Shown in pieces: positions 19,338 to 29,153 of a stretch of 64,000 nt of DNA. This DNA comes from Nocardioides sp. Root1257 (GTDB lineage: Bacteria; Actinomycetota; Actinomycetes; Propionibacteriales; Nocardioidaceae). The notes beneath the pieces were generated by a model. That model saw only the letters and a program-made list of their open reading frames with translations. It had not been told where the DNA came from and ran no database searches. Location: contig NZ_LMDV01000001.1 of assembly GCF_001425175.1 (NCBI RefSeq), positions 827,454 through 891,453 on the forward strand, given 5' to 3'. Within the stretch, counting starts at the first letter, position 1. Each line of letters starts with the position of its first letter. The translations under genes and the position numbers were made by a program.

Positions 19338-19774
19338 ACGCCCGGGCCGACGACCTGGACGCGCTCCAGACGACCCTCGCGGCGGAGCACGCCGCCGTCT
19401 ACGTCCTGGCGACGCTCGGCGGGCGCGCATCCCAGGACGAGACCTTGCTCGCGGCGATCAGCGCGGCGTACGCCGAGCACCGGCTGCGCCGCGACCAGCT
19501 GACCACCGCGATCACCGACCGGGGCGCCGACCCGGTCGCCGCGGAGGCGGCGTACGACGTGCCGACTGGACTGGACCGGTCGCCGCGGATCGCGCGGGTC
19601 GCCCGGGAGACCGAGGAGTCGTGCGCGACGACGTACGCCTGGCTGGTCGCGACGACGACCGACGAGATGCGCCGCTGGGCGGTGCGGGCCCTCAATGAAA
19701 CAGCGGTCCGCGTACTCACCCTCCGGGGAACTCCCGAGATGTTCCCCGGAGCGGGTGAGTACGCGGACCGCTGA
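19334..19774 (+). CDS. Ferritin-like DUF4439 domain protein
   Basis: Predicted helical-bundle protein of 146 residues. It contains [20 protein letters not shown] and a later [16 protein letters not shown], the two E-x-x-H helix patterns of DUF4439 ferritin-like proteins. [18 protein letters not shown] helix follows. Metal binding is not established for the family. No signal peptide. The last 24 codons lie entirely within a long imperfect palindrome (19701-19773), so the true C-terminus was shaped by, or ends in, a terminator hairpin. Coupled to the lipoprotein gene by a 4-base overlap. Confidence 0.78.
   Translation: MNARADDLDALQTTLAAEHAAVYVLATLGGRASQDETLLAAISAAYAEHRLRRDQLTTAITDRGADPVAAEAAYDVPTGLDRSPRIARVARETEESCATTYAWLVATTTDEMRRWAVRALNETAVRVLTLRGTPEMFPGAGEYADR
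19701..19773. terminator. Very long hairpin overlapping the DUF4439 gene end
   Basis: Arm 19701-19731 pairs with 19741-19773 over 31 bp with one 2-base bulge and a 9-base loop (TCCCGAGAT). The outer part is CAGCGGTCCGCGTACTCACC. It lies at the end of a rightward unit whose neighbour is convergent, so a bidirectional terminator role fits. The length and its position inside coding sequence are unusual; a palindromic repeat insertion is the alternative. Confidence 0.75.
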
Positions 19775-19928
19775 GGCCTGGACTTGCGGCCGAGAGTGAG
19801 ATCCGCCGGGATGTGGGGGGACTGGCGGCTCTCCCTCTTGCAAAAGCATGCAACACGGCGCGGCCCGGGGGCGAGAGAGCGCCAACCTCACGTTTCTGCA
19901 TTGCACAAAAGTGCAGAATTCCGCCGCC

Positions 19929-20636
19929 TCAGGACCAGGCGTCGACCAGGGCCGGGATCTCGGACAGCGCGTGCACGACGGCGTCCGGGGTGCCCTCGCT
20001 GTGCCCGACCTGGGCGGACGGGATGACGCTGTGCGGGACGTGGATGGCGCGGAGCCCGGCGTTCTGGGCGCCCCAGACGTCGTCGAAGAGGCGGTCGCCG
20101 ACGTACACGCACCGGCTCGGGTCCGACGCACCGACCGCGTCCATCGCAGCGCGGAACGCGTGGGGTGACGGCTTGGTCCACGCGATCTCGCTCGTGTAGA
20201 CGTCGCCGTCGATGCGGTCGAGCACGCCGTCGCGGCGGAAGAAGCCCTCGTGCCAGGCGCGCGGCCAGATCGTGTTGGAGAGCACACCGACCTTGACGCC
20301 GCGGGTGCGCAGGGCGTCGAAGAGCGGACCCACCTCCGGGTCGGTGAGGGTGTGCGGCTCCCAGAACTCGTAGTACGCCGTCAGCAGGTCGGGGTCGTGC
20401 TCGAGCCCGGCCTCGGTGAAGAGGTCGGCCACGGTCGCGCTCTGCTGGTGGTCGCGGGAGCGCCCCCAGACCGTGTCACCTGCCTGGTGCAGCCGGGCGC
20501 GCGAGACCTCGATGTCGTGCTCGGCGTTCACCACCGCCTGCGCCAGCGCGAGCGACTCCGCGTGGAAGTCGATGTCGTGCCAGCGGGTGAGCGTGCCGCC
20601 CCAGTCGAAGATGACCGCGTCGATGCCGGCGCTCAT
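19929..20636 (-). CDS. HAD-superfamily hydrolase
   Basis: Cytoplasmic HAD subfamily I protein, 235 residues. Motif I is [12 protein letters not shown] with nucleophile Asp11, but the usual second Asp is Gly13. Motif II is VGVLSNT, motif III is the lysine in WTKPSPHAF, and motif IV is [13 protein letters not shown]. Loss of the +2 acid suggests a substrate or chemistry unlike ordinary phosphatases; the substrate is unknown. ATG 20636 lies 8 bases after proS, so it is co-transcribed. Confidence 0.85.
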   Translation of the reverse strand: MSAGIDAVIFDWGGTLTRWHDIDFHAESLALAQAVVNAEHDIEVSRARLHQAGDTVWGRSRDHQQSATVADLFTEAGLEHDPDLLTAYYEFWEPHTLTDPEVGPLFDALRTRGVKVGVLSNTIWPRAWHEGFFRRDGVLDRIDGDVYTSEIAWTKPSPHAFRAAMDAVGASDPSRCVYVGDRLFDDVWGAQNAGLRAIHVPHSVIPSAQVGHSEGTPDAVVHALSEIPALVDAWS

Positions 20637-20644
20637 CGGGGCCG

Positions 20645-22417
20645 TCACCGCCGGACGAGCCTCACCACGTGGTCGACGAGGTGGTCGGCGTGGACCTGCT
20701 CGCTGGCACCGGACGCGCGGTCCTTGACCTCGATCGTCCCGTCGGCCGCGAGGCCCTTGCCCACCACCACGATCGTCGGGACGCCGATCAGCTCGGCGTC
20801 CTTGAACTTCACGCCGGGGCTGATCTTGCCGAGGCGGTCGTCGTAGAGGACGTCGATGCCCTGGCTGCCGAGCTCGTGGGCGATCCGCTCGGCCGCGGCG
20901 AGCACGTGCTCGTCCTTGCCGGCGGCGACCAGGTGGACGTCGGCCGGTGCGACCTCGCGGGGCCACGAGAGCCCCACCTCGTCGAGCGTCCCCTCGGCGA
21001 TCGCGGCGACCGCACGCGAGGGGCCGATGCCGTACGAGCCCATGGTGACCGTGACGAGCTTGCCGTTCTCGTCGAGGACCTTGAGGTCGAGCGCGTCGGC
21101 GTACTTGCGGCCGAGCTGGAAGATGTGGCCCATCTCGATCCCGCGCGCGGACTCGAGGACCCCGCCGTCGCAGTTGGGGCAGGGGTCGCCGTCGAGGACC
21201 TGCGCGGCCTCGATGGTGCCGTCGGGGGTGAAGTCGCGGCCCGCGACCAGGTCGATGACGTGGCTGCCGTCGACGTCGGCGCCGGTCACCCAGCGGGTGC
21301 CCTCGACGATGCGGGGATCGACGAGGTAGCGGATGCCGGACGCGTTCTTCTCCCCCAGCACGCCGGGGCCGATGTAGCCCTTGACCAGGCTCGGGTGCTT
21401 GCGGAACTCCGCCTCGTCGAAGGGCTCGACCTCGGTGGGCTCCATCTGGCCCTCGAGGCGCTTCTGGTCGACCTCGCGGTCACCGGGGAGGCCGATCGCC
21501 ACCGGCTCGCGGGTGCCGTCGGGGTGCTTGAACATGACGAGCACGTTCTTGAGGGTGTCCCCCGCCGTCCAGGGCCGGTCGTCGCGGGGGAACTTCTCGT
21601 TGAGGTGGTCGACGAGGGTGTCGATGGTGGGCGTCTGGGGCGTCTGCTCCGCGTGGGCGGCGGGCGCGTCGTCGTACGCGAGCGGCGTGGGGGGTGCGAC
21701 CTGGACGGCCTCCACGTTGGCGGCGTAGTCGCACTTCGTGCAGCGCACGTAGGTGTCCTCGCCGACGGCGGCCTTGGCGAGGAACTCCTCGGACTTCGAG
21801 CCGCCCATCGCGCCGGACGTCGCCTTGACGATGACGTACTCGAAGCCGAGCCGGTCGAAGATCCGGATGTAGGCGTCGCGGTGCTTCTGGTAGCTGGCGT
21901 CCAGGCCGGCGTCGTCGACGTCGAAGGAGTAGGAGTCCTTCATCACGAACTCGCGACCGCGCAGCAGGCCGGCGCGGGGGCGCGCCTCGTCGCGGTACTT
22001 CGTCTGGATCTGGTAGATCGAGAGCGGCAGGTCCTTGTAGGAGCCGTAGAGGTCCTTCACCACGAGGGTGAACATCTCCTCGTGCGTCGGGCCGAGGAGG
22101 TAGTCGTTGCCCTTGCGGTCCTTGAGGCGGAAGATCCCGTCGCCGTACTCGGTCCACCGGTTGGTCGCCTCGTAGGGCTCCTTGGGCAGCAGCGCGGGGA
22201 AGCTGAGCTCCTGCGCGCCGATGGCGTCCATCTCCTCGCGGATGATGGCCTCGACCTTGCGCAGCACCTTCAGCCCGAGCGGCAGCCACGTGTAGATGCC
22301 GGGCGCTGCGCGACGGATGTAGCCCGCGCGGACCAGGAGCTTGTGCGACGGCACCTCGGCGTCCGCCGGGTCCTCGCGCAGGGTCCGTACGAAGAGGCTC
22401 GACATCCGCATGATCAT
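20645..22417 (-). CDS. proS: Prolyl-tRNA synthetase
   Basis: Charges tRNA-Pro. The 590-residue protein is the bacterial form with an inserted editing domain. Class II motif 1 appears around [20 protein letters not shown], motif 2 in [19 protein letters not shown], and motif 3 in [16 protein letters not shown]. The insertion includes two C-x-x-C-like groups (RCTKCDY and PCPNCDG). A C-terminal anticodon-binding domain follows. ATG 22417 has no ribosome site, but TAACCT ends 6 bases upstream, so the mRNA is probably leaderless; ATG 22411 and 22405 are in-frame alternatives. Confidence 0.95.
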   Translation of the reverse strand: MIMRMSSLFVRTLREDPADAEVPSHKLLVRAGYIRRAAPGIYTWLPLGLKVLRKVEAIIREEMDAIGAQELSFPALLPKEPYEATNRWTEYGDGIFRLKDRKGNDYLLGPTHEEMFTLVVKDLYGSYKDLPLSIYQIQTKYRDEARPRAGLLRGREFVMKDSYSFDVDDAGLDASYQKHRDAYIRIFDRLGFEYVIVKATSGAMGGSKSEEFLAKAAVGEDTYVRCTKCDYAANVEAVQVAPPTPLAYDDAPAAHAEQTPQTPTIDTLVDHLNEKFPRDDRPWTAGDTLKNVLVMFKHPDGTREPVAIGLPGDREVDQKRLEGQMEPTEVEPFDEAEFRKHPSLVKGYIGPGVLGEKNASGIRYLVDPRIVEGTRWVTGADVDGSHVIDLVAGRDFTPDGTIEAAQVLDGDPCPNCDGGVLESARGIEMGHIFQLGRKYADALDLKVLDENGKLVTVTMGSYGIGPSRAVAAIAEGTLDEVGLSWPREVAPADVHLVAAGKDEHVLAAAERIAHELGSQGIDVLYDDRLGKISPGVKFKDAELIGVPTIVVVGKGLAADGTIEVKDRASGASEQVHADHLVDHVVRLVRR

Positions 22418-22526
22418 GCGGAGAGGTTACTTGTGGGGTCGGGGCTGCTGCGAACCAGTAACCGCTTCTCCACAGGCCGCCGCACGCCGGGTGCCGATTC
22501 CCTCTGACGCCGGGCAGCCTCGACGG

Positions 22527-23492
22527 ATGGATCTGGCCGAGCTGATGCGCCTGCAGTGCGGTGTGGTGTCGCGGTCGCAGCTGGTCGCCGCCGGGGTGAC
22601 GCCTCACGATGTGGCGCGCATGGTGCGGGGACGCGAGCTGATGCGGCTGCACGCCGGTGTGTACGTCGAGCACACGGGCCCGCCGACGTGGCGCCAGCGA
22701 GCCTGGGCAGCCTGCCTGCGCCACGGACCAGCGGCCCTGGCAGGCCCGTCGGCGCTGCGCGCCGTGATGGGCCCGGGGTGGCGGGGGTACGACGACGCCG
22801 GACCGATCCACGTCGCGATCGACCACGCCCGTCGGTCGGCCGACGTGGTGGGCCATCGCGTGCGGCGCGTCGTCGACCTCGACGAACAGGTCCTCTGGTC
22901 CGCGTCCCCGCCGCGGATGCGCACCGAGGAGGCGGCGCTCGACGTAGCGCTGGCCAGGCCGGATCGCCTGGCCCGGATCGCGCTGCTCTCCGACGTCTGC
23001 CAGTCGCGGCGCACCACGGCCGCCCGCGTTGCCGATGCGCTGGAACGCCGAGCCCGCGTCACGGACCGCGCATGGCTGTCAGGGTTGATCGCCGATCTCG
23101 CTGACGGCACCTGCTCGACCCTGGAGCACGGCTTCCTCACGTTGGTCGAGCGTCCTCACGGGCTCCCCGCCCCGGCCCGGCAGGCGCCGGACGGCTCGAC
23201 GTTGGGCGGCGTACGCCGAGACGCGGACTACACCCCGCTCCCCCTCGTCCTCGAGCTCGACGGGCGGCTCTTCCACGACAACGCCACCCAGCGCGACCGC
23301 GACCTGGACCGCGACCTCGACCTGGTCGCCGCCGATCGACGCGGCGTCCGCCTCGGCTGGGGCCAGGTGTTCGACCGCCCCTGCGACACCGCGGCCCGTC
23401 TCGCCGCCATCCTGACCAGGGCCGGCTGGACCGGCACCGCGCACCCCTGCAGCCCCTCCTGCCCCGTCCCCGGATCACCCGGGAAGATCTGA
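22527..23492 (+). CDS. AbiEi-like HTH protein with DUF559/Vsr-like nuclease end
   Basis: A 321-residue protein of a type common in actinobacteria. The N-terminus (LMRLQCGVVSRSQLVAAGVTPHDVARMVRGREL) looks like the winged HTH of AbiEi antitoxins, and GVYVEHTGPPTWRQRAWAA follows. The C-terminal part (about 225-305) resembles DUF559/very-short-patch-repair folds: LVLELDG (E243, D245), FHDN (His250), paired R-D repeats, and a QVFDRPCDTA end. No AbiEii toxin gene lies nearby, so it is an orphan. The ATG has no clear ribosome site. Role unknown. Confidence 0.7.
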   Translation: MDLAELMRLQCGVVSRSQLVAAGVTPHDVARMVRGRELMRLHAGVYVEHTGPPTWRQRAWAACLRHGPAALAGPSALRAVMGPGWRGYDDAGPIHVAIDHARRSADVVGHRVRRVVDLDEQVLWSASPPRMRTEEAALDVALARPDRLARIALLSDVCQSRRTTAARVADALERRARVTDRAWLSGLIADLADGTCSTLEHGFLTLVERPHGLPAPARQAPDGSTLGGVRRDADYTPLPLVLELDGRLFHDNATQRDRDLDRDLDLVAADRRGVRLGWGQVFDRPCDTAARLAAILTRAGWTGTAHPCSPSCPVPGSPGKI

Positions 23493-23517
23493 CGCACCCC
23501 GTGCACCAGATCTTCCC
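23481..23517. terminator. Bidirectional hairpin between convergent genes
   Basis: Perfect 11-bp inverted repeat GGGAAGATCTG (23481-23491) and CAGATCTTCCC (23507-23517) around a 15-base loop. It covers the end of the rightward gene, including most of its stop codon, and ends 2 bases before the convergent gene's stop. It fits a shared terminator. Confidence 0.75.
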
Positions 23518-23519
23518 CG

Positions 23520-24263
23520 CTATCCGCCGACGAGCACCGGCCGCGCCTCGACGACGCGCAGTGCCTGCGGACTCCCCGGGATCGTCACCGTCCCCGCCAC
23601 GTCGCGCCACGGCCCGCCGTCGACGCGGAACTGCGCGGCGTACGTCGTGTCCACGCTCGGGCTCACCCGACCCGTCCGGGCGTAGCTGTGGGTGATGTCC
23701 AGGTCGGGGTACGCCGCCCCCGGTGACGTGCTCTGCTGCGTCTCCCCGTCGCCGAAGCGCCACCCGAACGACGAGGGCCAGATCCGCAGCTCCACCTGCC
23801 GGCCCAGCAGCGTCACCGTGCGGGTGAGCTCGCCCTGCTCGGTGTAGAAGTTCGTGTCGAAGTTGACCAGGGTCCGCCCGTTCGGTGGCTGGATCACGAG
23901 CTTGGCTGCTGGGAGGGGTAGGCGGCGGAACGCCCGTGCGACGAGGCCGGGGGTCGGCTCCGGTGCGGCAGCGGCCGACGGATCAGCGGGCAGATCGCAG
24001 AAGTCAGACGGTTCCTGATCCAGAGTTAGGGCCGTGCGCACACACACCCCGTCCCAGTCGGAGTCTCGAGTGATGTCGGCGACGTCTTCTGCGCCGCCGT
24101 GGGATTGCTCGGGCGTGCACGTCTTTACCCAAACCAGCTGAATCTGACCGCGAACGGATTCGGCCTTGTGGACCATCTGGCACGCGGAGCCCGCCGACGA
24201 TGGCGGGGCAGCCGCAGTCAGGAATCCGACCACAAGTCCAGCAAGGACGGCTGAGCGGATCAT
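23520..24263 (-). CDS. Exported PKD-like domain protein, unknown function
   Basis: Secreted protein of 247 residues. The signal peptide is IRSAVLAGLVVGFLTAAAPP with an SSAGSA cleavage region. Four cysteines occur in the first 90 residues. The last 120 residues resemble a PKD/Ig-like beta sandwich: FGDGETQQS is the FGDG turn, followed by ITHSYARTG and a VTIPGSPQALRVVE end. ATG 24263 overlaps the upstream DUF6318 stop. The pair probably works at the cell surface; nothing more specific is visible. Confidence 0.75.
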   Translation of the reverse strand: MIRSAVLAGLVVGFLTAAAPPSSAGSACQMVHKAESVRGQIQLVWVKTCTPEQSHGGAEDVADITRDSDWDGVCVRTALTLDQEPSDFCDLPADPSAAAAPEPTPGLVARAFRRLPLPAAKLVIQPPNGRTLVNFDTNFYTEQGELTRTVTLLGRQVELRIWPSSFGWRFGDGETQQSTSPGAAYPDLDITHSYARTGRVSPSVDTTYAAQFRVDGGPWRDVAGTVTIPGSPQALRVVEARPVLVGG

Positions 24264-24805
24264 TCGACGAATCCAACGAACGACACCCTCAGACCGGGCT
24301 CTACGGATGCCAACCTGAAGAGCATGATCCGTCTATCCGCACTGAATGGGATGGGATCCGCACCGCGACGAGGCACCGTCTGACCGGCCTCCATCGTCAT
24401 CGCGACGTCGACGGTGACTTCGGATCCGCTCGACTTCCGCGCCTTGGCGGCGTCCACCTTCCATTTGCCTCCCCGATAGCTGCCGCCCTCCGCGAACACA
24501 TCGCGGATCGGGTTGCTGAAGTCGGAGCACCCCTGGCAGCTCGAGGTCGCAAGTGCTTCCATCACGGTGGTGTCGCCCGAGACCAGTGCCTCGTTCTGAG
24601 CATCAACCCAGGCACGGACGGTGTCCTCGGGGCTGAGCGCGGCAGCAGCCGTGGTGCTCGGCGACGTCGGCGAGGCAGGCGACGTCGACTCGGTCGGCCC
24701 GAACTTGGGCTCGGGGTCGTCGTCGGTGCACCCGCCGAGAGCGAGTGCCGACAGGAGGACGACGGCGGTGAGGACCGCCCGAGTACGGCTCACGACGCCG
24801 ATCAT
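24260..24805 (-). CDS. DUF6318-like lipoprotein
   Basis: Lipoprotein of 181 residues. An N-terminal hydrophobic segment ends in LALGGC, the lipobox, followed by a Ser/Thr/Pro linker (TESTSPASPTSPSTTAAA). The folded part begins LSPEDTVRAWVDAQNEAL, contains a paired CQGC motif, and ends FRLASVEPGLRVSFVGFVE. This layout matches actinobacterial DUF6318 proteins, an NTF2-like group of unknown function. Overlaps the next gene by 4 bases. Confidence 0.78.
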   Translation of the reverse strand: MIGVVSRTRAVLTAVVLLSALALGGCTDDDPEPKFGPTESTSPASPTSPSTTAAAALSPEDTVRAWVDAQNEALVSGDTTVMEALATSSCQGCSDFSNPIRDVFAEGGSYRGGKWKVDAAKARKSSGSEVTVDVAMTMEAGQTVPRRGADPIPFSADRRIMLFRLASVEPGLRVSFVGFVE

Positions 24806-24857
24806 TCCCCGACCCGGGCCGGAGCGAAACGGGGTGGCCGCAGCCTGTGGAGAACCC

Positions 24858-25220
24858 TCAGCCGCGGGCGGCGCGGAGGGCGGCGCGGATCATCGGGAGC
24901 TGCAGGGGGACGCGCACCCACGAGCCGACCTTGAGGCCGGTGTTCCTGGAATGCGTGGCGTCGACAGCCATCTTGATGTTGGCCGGCCAGACGCCGAGGA
25001 GCAGCGCGACGCTCCCCCAGCCGGCGGCGCGACGGGTCGCGGGGGTCGCGAGGCCGGCGGCGAGGACGAGCTCGGCGACACCGCTGCCGAGGATGACCTC
25101 GCGGTGCGCCGGGACCCAGCCCGGCATGATCGGCTCGTAGAACTCCGGCTTGACCAGGTGCACGGTGCCGCTGGCAGCGAAGCCGAGGGCGAGGAGCTTG
25201 ACGCTGCGGGGAAGGGCCAT
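24858..25220 (-). CDS. DoxX-like small membrane protein
   Basis: Integral membrane protein of 120 residues with four hydrophobic segments. FAASGTVHLVKPEFYEPIMP is the DoxX-like opening, with a later VLGSGVAELVLAAGLAT helix and WPANIKMAVDATHSR loop. Function in the family ranges from sulphur metabolism to redox balance and is unassigned here. The ATG lies 4 bases from the GNAT gene stop, so it is in the same leftward unit. Confidence 0.82.
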   Translation of the reverse strand: MALPRSVKLLALGFAASGTVHLVKPEFYEPIMPGWVPAHREVILGSGVAELVLAAGLATPATRRAAGWGSVALLLGVWPANIKMAVDATHSRNTGLKVGSWVRVPLQLPMIRAALRAARG

Positions 25221-25224
25221 GTCC

Positions 25225-26073
25225 CTAGAACATCACAGTCGCAAAGCGCGCCGTCTCGTAGAAGCCCACTCGCTCGTAGACGGCGCGGGCCGAGGTGTTC
25301 CAGTCGTTGACGTAGAGCGACACGACCGGGGCGATCTCGCGACGCACCAGCTGCACCACGGCCGCCATGCCGGCGGTGGCGAGGCCGAGACCGCGTCGGT
25401 CGGCGGGGACGAAGACCCCCTGGATCTGGGCGGCGTACGGCGTCGCGCAGGCCACCTCCGCCTTGAAGACGAGCCGGCCCGTGTCGTCGAAGCGGGCGAA
25501 CGACCAGCCGCGGTTGACCAGCTGGGTGACGCGAGCGCGGTAGAGGTCCGCGCCGCCGCCGTACTCCGGCGAGACCCCGACCTCCTCCGTGTACATCGCC
25601 ACGCAGGCCGGGTAGAGCTCGTGCATGTCCTCGCGCGTCGTGCGCCGCACGAGCGGGTCGGGCGCGACCAGCGGGCCGGCCGCGAGCTCCAGGTGCGGCT
25701 GGTCCCACCGCGCCTCGCGGGGCTGGCCCCAGGCGCTGGAGACGCCGTTCCAGAAGGTGCGTACGGCGTCCTGCGGACCCACGATGGTCGACACGGTCCG
25801 ACCGCGGGCGAGCGCGCGCTCGGCGAAGGCGGCGGCATCGTCGACGCTCGCCCCGATCGGCACCAGGTTGGCGCCGACGTGGCAGGCGGCGGCGAGCTCG
25901 CCGGACTCGAAGCGGCCCCACATCTCACCGCCGAGCCAGCGCGGCTCCAGGTTGGTGGTCGTCGCGCGGTAGTCGGCGAAGACGTTCACGACCGGGTCCC
26001 GGCGCGCGAGCGCCAGGAAGGCGTCCAGGTCCGCGGCCCCGAGGGGGCGGACTCCGTGGCGGGTCGTGAGCAC
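25225..26073 (-). CDS. GNAT N-acetyltransferase with DUF4081 N-domain
   Basis: Predicted acetyltransferase of 282 residues. The N-terminal half (LDAFLALARRDPVVNVFADY, WGRFESGELAAACHVGANLVP) matches DUF4081. The C-terminal half is a GNAT fold: VFVPADRRGLGLATAGMA is the acetyl-CoA loop and LYVNDWNTSARAVYERVGF the final helix-strand. This gene type regularly follows ispG in actinobacteria. The substrate is unknown. Confidence 0.88.
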   Translation of the reverse strand: MLTTRHGVRPLGAADLDAFLALARRDPVVNVFADYRATTTNLEPRWLGGEMWGRFESGELAAACHVGANLVPIGASVDDAAAFAERALARGRTVSTIVGPQDAVRTFWNGVSSAWGQPREARWDQPHLELAAGPLVAPDPLVRRTTREDMHELYPACVAMYTEEVGVSPEYGGGADLYRARVTQLVNRGWSFARFDDTGRLVFKAEVACATPYAAQIQGVFVPADRRGLGLATAGMAAVVQLVRREIAPVVSLYVNDWNTSARAVYERVGFYETARFATVMF

Positions 26074-26096
26074 GTGTGGAGCCTAGAACACGGGGC

Positions 26097-26591
26097 TCAC
26101 ACGGAGTCGATGATCGCCGTGCGCCGCGCCTCGTACTCCTCGGCCGTGATCAGCTCCTGCTCACGCAGGTGGCGCAGCTCCTGGAGCCGGGCGGCCGCGG
26201 TGCCGGTCGCCGGCACCGGGGGCGCCAGGGCCGCGTCGGGCTCCGCGGCCGGCGTCCGCAGGTTGGAGGCGAGGTACGTCGCCTCGAGCCCGTCGTCGCT
26301 GAGCAGCGCCATCGCGGTCGCGTCGCTCTCGCTCATGCCCGCGTCGCGCGCCATCCGCTGGGCGGTCGTCACCCGCCAGATCGTGCCGGCGACTCCGAGC
26401 ATGACCACCAGGACGAAGAAGAACACGAACGCTCCCGGGACCCCGTCGCCCGAGGACATCCCGTCGTCGTACACCGGGTGCCACGTCCCGCCCACGTCGG
26501 TGCAGGTCGGGAGGTTGCCGGCGTCGTCGGGCTGGAAGCACGAGTCGGGTGGATCACCGGAGCCGTCGCTGAGGACGAGAAGCCGAGACAT
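26097..26591 (-). CDS. Membrane protein with C-terminal SHOCT domain
   Basis: 164 residues. A 50-residue N-terminal part with two cysteines (CFQPDD and LPTCTD) precedes one strong membrane helix (VPGAFVFFFVLVVMLGVAGT). A cytoplasmic stretch rich in acid and Ala follows, then a SHOCT motif LQELRHLREQELITAEEYEA. SHOCT regions commonly mediate oligomerisation. No function can be assigned. It sits between ispG and the GNAT gene. Confidence 0.78.
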   Translation of the reverse strand: MSRLLVLSDGSGDPPDSCFQPDDAGNLPTCTDVGGTWHPVYDDGMSSGDGVPGAFVFFFVLVVMLGVAGTIWRVTTAQRMARDAGMSESDATAMALLSDDGLEATYLASNLRTPAAEPDAALAPPVPATGTAAARLQELRHLREQELITAEEYEARRTAIIDSV

Positions 26592-26624
26592 GGCCGGAGC
26601 GTACGACGTACGGCGCCGCCGTGA

Positions 26625-27776
26625 TCAGGAAACGGTGACCTGCGCGCCGGCGCCGTCGACGGACTCCATGCCCTCGGCGATCCGCATGGCCTCCTCGATC
26701 AGGGTCTCGACGATCTGCGACTCGGGGACGGTCTTGATGACCTCGCCCTTGACGAAGATCTGGCCCTTGCCGTTGCCGGACGCCACGCCGAGGTCGGCCT
26801 CGCGGGCCTCCCCCGGACCGTTGACGACGCAGCCCATGACGGCGACCCGCAGCGGGACCTCCATGCCCTCGAGGCCGGCGGTCACCTGCTCGGCCAGCGT
26901 GTAGACGTCGACCTGCGCGCGGCCGCAGGACGGGCAGGAGACGATCTCGAGCTTGCGGGGGCGCAGGTTCAGCGACTGCAGGATCTGGATGCCGACCTTG
27001 ACCTCCTCGACCGGCGGGGCTGAGAGCGAGACGCGAATGGTGTCGCCGATGCCCTGCGAGAGCAGCGCCCCGAACGCCGTGGCCGACTTGATCGTGCCCT
27101 GGAACGCCGGGCCCGCCTCGGTCACGCCGAGGTGCAGCGGCCAGTCGCCGGCCTCGGCCAGCAGCTCGTAGGCGCGCACCATCACGACCGGGTCGTTGTG
27201 CTTGACGGAGATCTTGAAGTCGTGGAAGTCGTGCTCCTCGAAGAGGCCCGCCTCCCACACCGCCGACTCGACCAGCGCCTCCGGCGTGGCCTTGCCGTAC
27301 TTGTCGAGGATCCGCTTGTCGAGGCTGCCCGCGTTGACACCGATCCGGATCGACGTGCCGCGGTCCTTCGCGGCGCGTGCGATCTCCTTGACCTGGTCGT
27401 CGAACTTGCGGATGTTGCCGGGGTTCACGCGTACGGCGGCGCAGCCGGCGTCGATCGCGGCGAAGACGTACTTCGGCTGGAAGTGGATGTCGGCGATCAC
27501 CGGGATCTGCGAGTGCTTCGCGATCTCGGGGAGTGCGTCCGCGTCGTCCTGGCTGGGGCACGCGACCCGGACGATGTCGCACCCGGTCGCGGTCAGCTCG
27601 GCGATCTGCTGCAGCGTGGTGTTGACGTCGGACGTCAGCGTCGTCGTCATCGACTGCACGGAGACCGGCGACTCGCTGCCGACGCCGACCTTGCCGACCT
27701 TGATCTGGCGGGTCGTACGGCGCGGCGCGAGCACCGGCGGGGGTGCTTCGGGCATGCCCAGGCTGATCGCGGTCAT
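26625..27776 (-). CDS. ispG: 4-hydroxy-3-methylbut-2-enyl diphosphate synthase (IspG)
   Basis: Iron-sulphur enzyme of the MEP isoprenoid pathway that converts MEcPP to HMBPP. The 383-residue protein has the N-terminal TIM barrel ([32 protein letters not shown]). The C-terminal cluster domain carries C281 and C284 in SCPSCGR, C316 in [10 protein letters not shown], and the fourth-ligand E323. All cluster ligands are present. It is in line with rseP and dxr upstream. Confidence 0.96.
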   Translation of the reverse strand: MTAISLGMPEAPPPVLAPRRTTRQIKVGKVGVGSESPVSVQSMTTTLTSDVNTTLQQIAELTATGCDIVRVACPSQDDADALPEIAKHSQIPVIADIHFQPKYVFAAIDAGCAAVRVNPGNIRKFDDQVKEIARAAKDRGTSIRIGVNAGSLDKRILDKYGKATPEALVESAVWEAGLFEEHDFHDFKISVKHNDPVVMVRAYELLAEAGDWPLHLGVTEAGPAFQGTIKSATAFGALLSQGIGDTIRVSLSAPPVEEVKVGIQILQSLNLRPRKLEIVSCPSCGRAQVDVYTLAEQVTAGLEGMEVPLRVAVMGCVVNGPGEAREADLGVASGNGKGQIFVKGEVIKTVPESQIVETLIEEAMRIAEGMESVDGAGAQVTVS

Positions 27777-27797
27777 GTCGTTGATCCTAGGTCGTGA

Positions 27798-29153
27798 CTA
27801 CGAGGGGAGCTTCACGGGGACGACGAGGTCGCCGACGATCAGCACGCTGCCCATGACGAGCAGCACGCTGGCCACGACGTACGCGATCGGGAGCAGCTTC
27901 GCGACGTCGACGTACCCGGGGTCGGGACGGCCGCGCAGGCGGGCCCAGGCCCGGCGCAGCGCCTCCCAGAGGGCGCCGGCGATGTGCCCGCCGTCCAGGG
28001 GCAGCAGCGGGATGAAGTTGAACATGCCGATGAAGAAGTTGAAGCCGGCGACCAGCATCAGCAGGAAGACCGCCTTCTCCTTCACGGGGAACTCCTCGTG
28101 GGAGACGGTCTCGCCGGCGATCCGGCCGCCGCCGACGATGCTGACGGGTCCGTTGGGATCGCGCGGGTGGACGCCGGCGATCGCCTCGGCGACGCCCCAG
28201 ACCTTCTGCGGCAGGGTGCCGAGGGCGACGACCGTGTCCTTGGTCATCCCACCCATCTTCTCGAGCGTGTAGATCGGCCCGCCGGTGACGAAGCCGGTGA
28301 ACGTCGGGCTGACGCCCAGGAAGCCGACCTGGGTGAGCTTGTCGTCGGTGACCGACGTCGGCCGGGCGGTGACGGTCGTGTTCGTGGTGAGCGTCAGCTC
28401 CTTGCCGTCGCGCTCGACCACGATGGTGGCGGTGCCGTCGTCGTTGGCCCGGATGACGTCCTGCATCGCCTCCCACGTCGTGAACGGCACGCCGTTGAAG
28501 GAGACGATCGTGTCGCCCTTCTCGATGCCCGCCGCCTTCGCCGGCGCGACCGGGTCGGTGGGCTTGCAGCTGCGGTTGACCTCGCTGGCCGGCAGCACGC
28601 AGTCGACGACCTCGCTGACCTCGGCGCTGTAGGGCTTGGCCTCGCCGGGGTTGCCGTACGTCGCGAAGACGCCGGCGAAGATGAAGAACGCGATGAGGAT
28701 GTTCACCGTGGGGCCGCCGGCCATCACGATGACCTTCTTCCACCAGGTCATCTTGTAGAAGAGCCGGTCGGAGTCCTCGGGGGTGATCGTCTCCCACTCG
28801 GCGGCGCGCGCGTCCGAGATCAGCTGGGTGAACATCCCGGTGTTGGACTTGCGGACCCGGACGACCTGGTTGCCCTGGGCATCGACGGTCACCTCGTCGG
28901 CGAGGTCCTCGGCGCCCGGCGGGAGCATCCCGACGATCTTGACGTAGCCGCCGAGCGGGATCGCCTTGACGCCGTACTCCGTCTCGCCGACCCGCTTGCT
29001 CCACACGGTCGGACCGAACCCGATGAAGTACTGCGTCACCTTCCCGCCGAACTTCTTGGCGGGGATCATGTGGCCGAGCTCGTGGAGACCGATCGAGGCC
29101 AGGATGGCGACCACGAAGATCACCACGCCCAACAGGTAGAACAAGCCGGTCAT
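27798..29153 (-). CDS. rseP: Site-2 protease family M50 metalloprotease
   Basis: Membrane zinc protease of 451 residues that cuts transmembrane substrates, such as anti-sigma factors. The active site HELGH (H24, E25, H28) is in the first helix. A PDZ domain (about 200-290) includes [19 protein letters not shown]. The [17 protein letters not shown] motif lies in a C-terminal helix. An extra soluble segment near 90-130 precedes [11 protein letters not shown]. Overlaps the dxr stop by 4 bases, the usual dxr-rseP-ispG order. Confidence 0.93.
   Translation of the reverse strand: MTGLFYLLGVVIFVVAILASIGLHELGHMIPAKKFGGKVTQYFIGFGPTVWSKRVGETEYGVKAIPLGGYVKIVGMLPPGAEDLADEVTVDAQGNQVVRVRKSNTGMFTQLISDARAAEWETITPEDSDRLFYKMTWWKKVIVMAGGPTVNILIAFFIFAGVFATYGNPGEAKPYSAEVSEVVDCVLPASEVNRSCKPTDPVAPAKAAGIEKGDTIVSFNGVPFTTWEAMQDVIRANDDGTATIVVERDGKELTLTTNTTVTARPTSVTDDKLTQVGFLGVSPTFTGFVTGGPIYTLEKMGGMTKDTVVALGTLPQKVWGVAEAIAGVHPRDPNGPVSIVGGGRIAGETVSHEEFPVKEKAVFLLMLVAGFNFFIGMFNFIPLLPLDGGHIAGALWEALRRAWARLRGRPDPGYVDVAKLLPIAYVVASVLLVMGSVLIVGDLVVPVKLPS

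Noticed and set aside
19716..19901. 61-codon minus-strand frame
   Set aside because: It runs into the long hairpin and overlaps the DUF4439 gene end; no ribosome site and no similarity to known proteins.
19843..19918. TGCA-containing dyads (TGCAC-AAAA-GTGCA at 19902-19915) as an operator
   Set aside because: They lie between two convergent gene ends where no promoter is needed. A weak terminator or chance is more likely.
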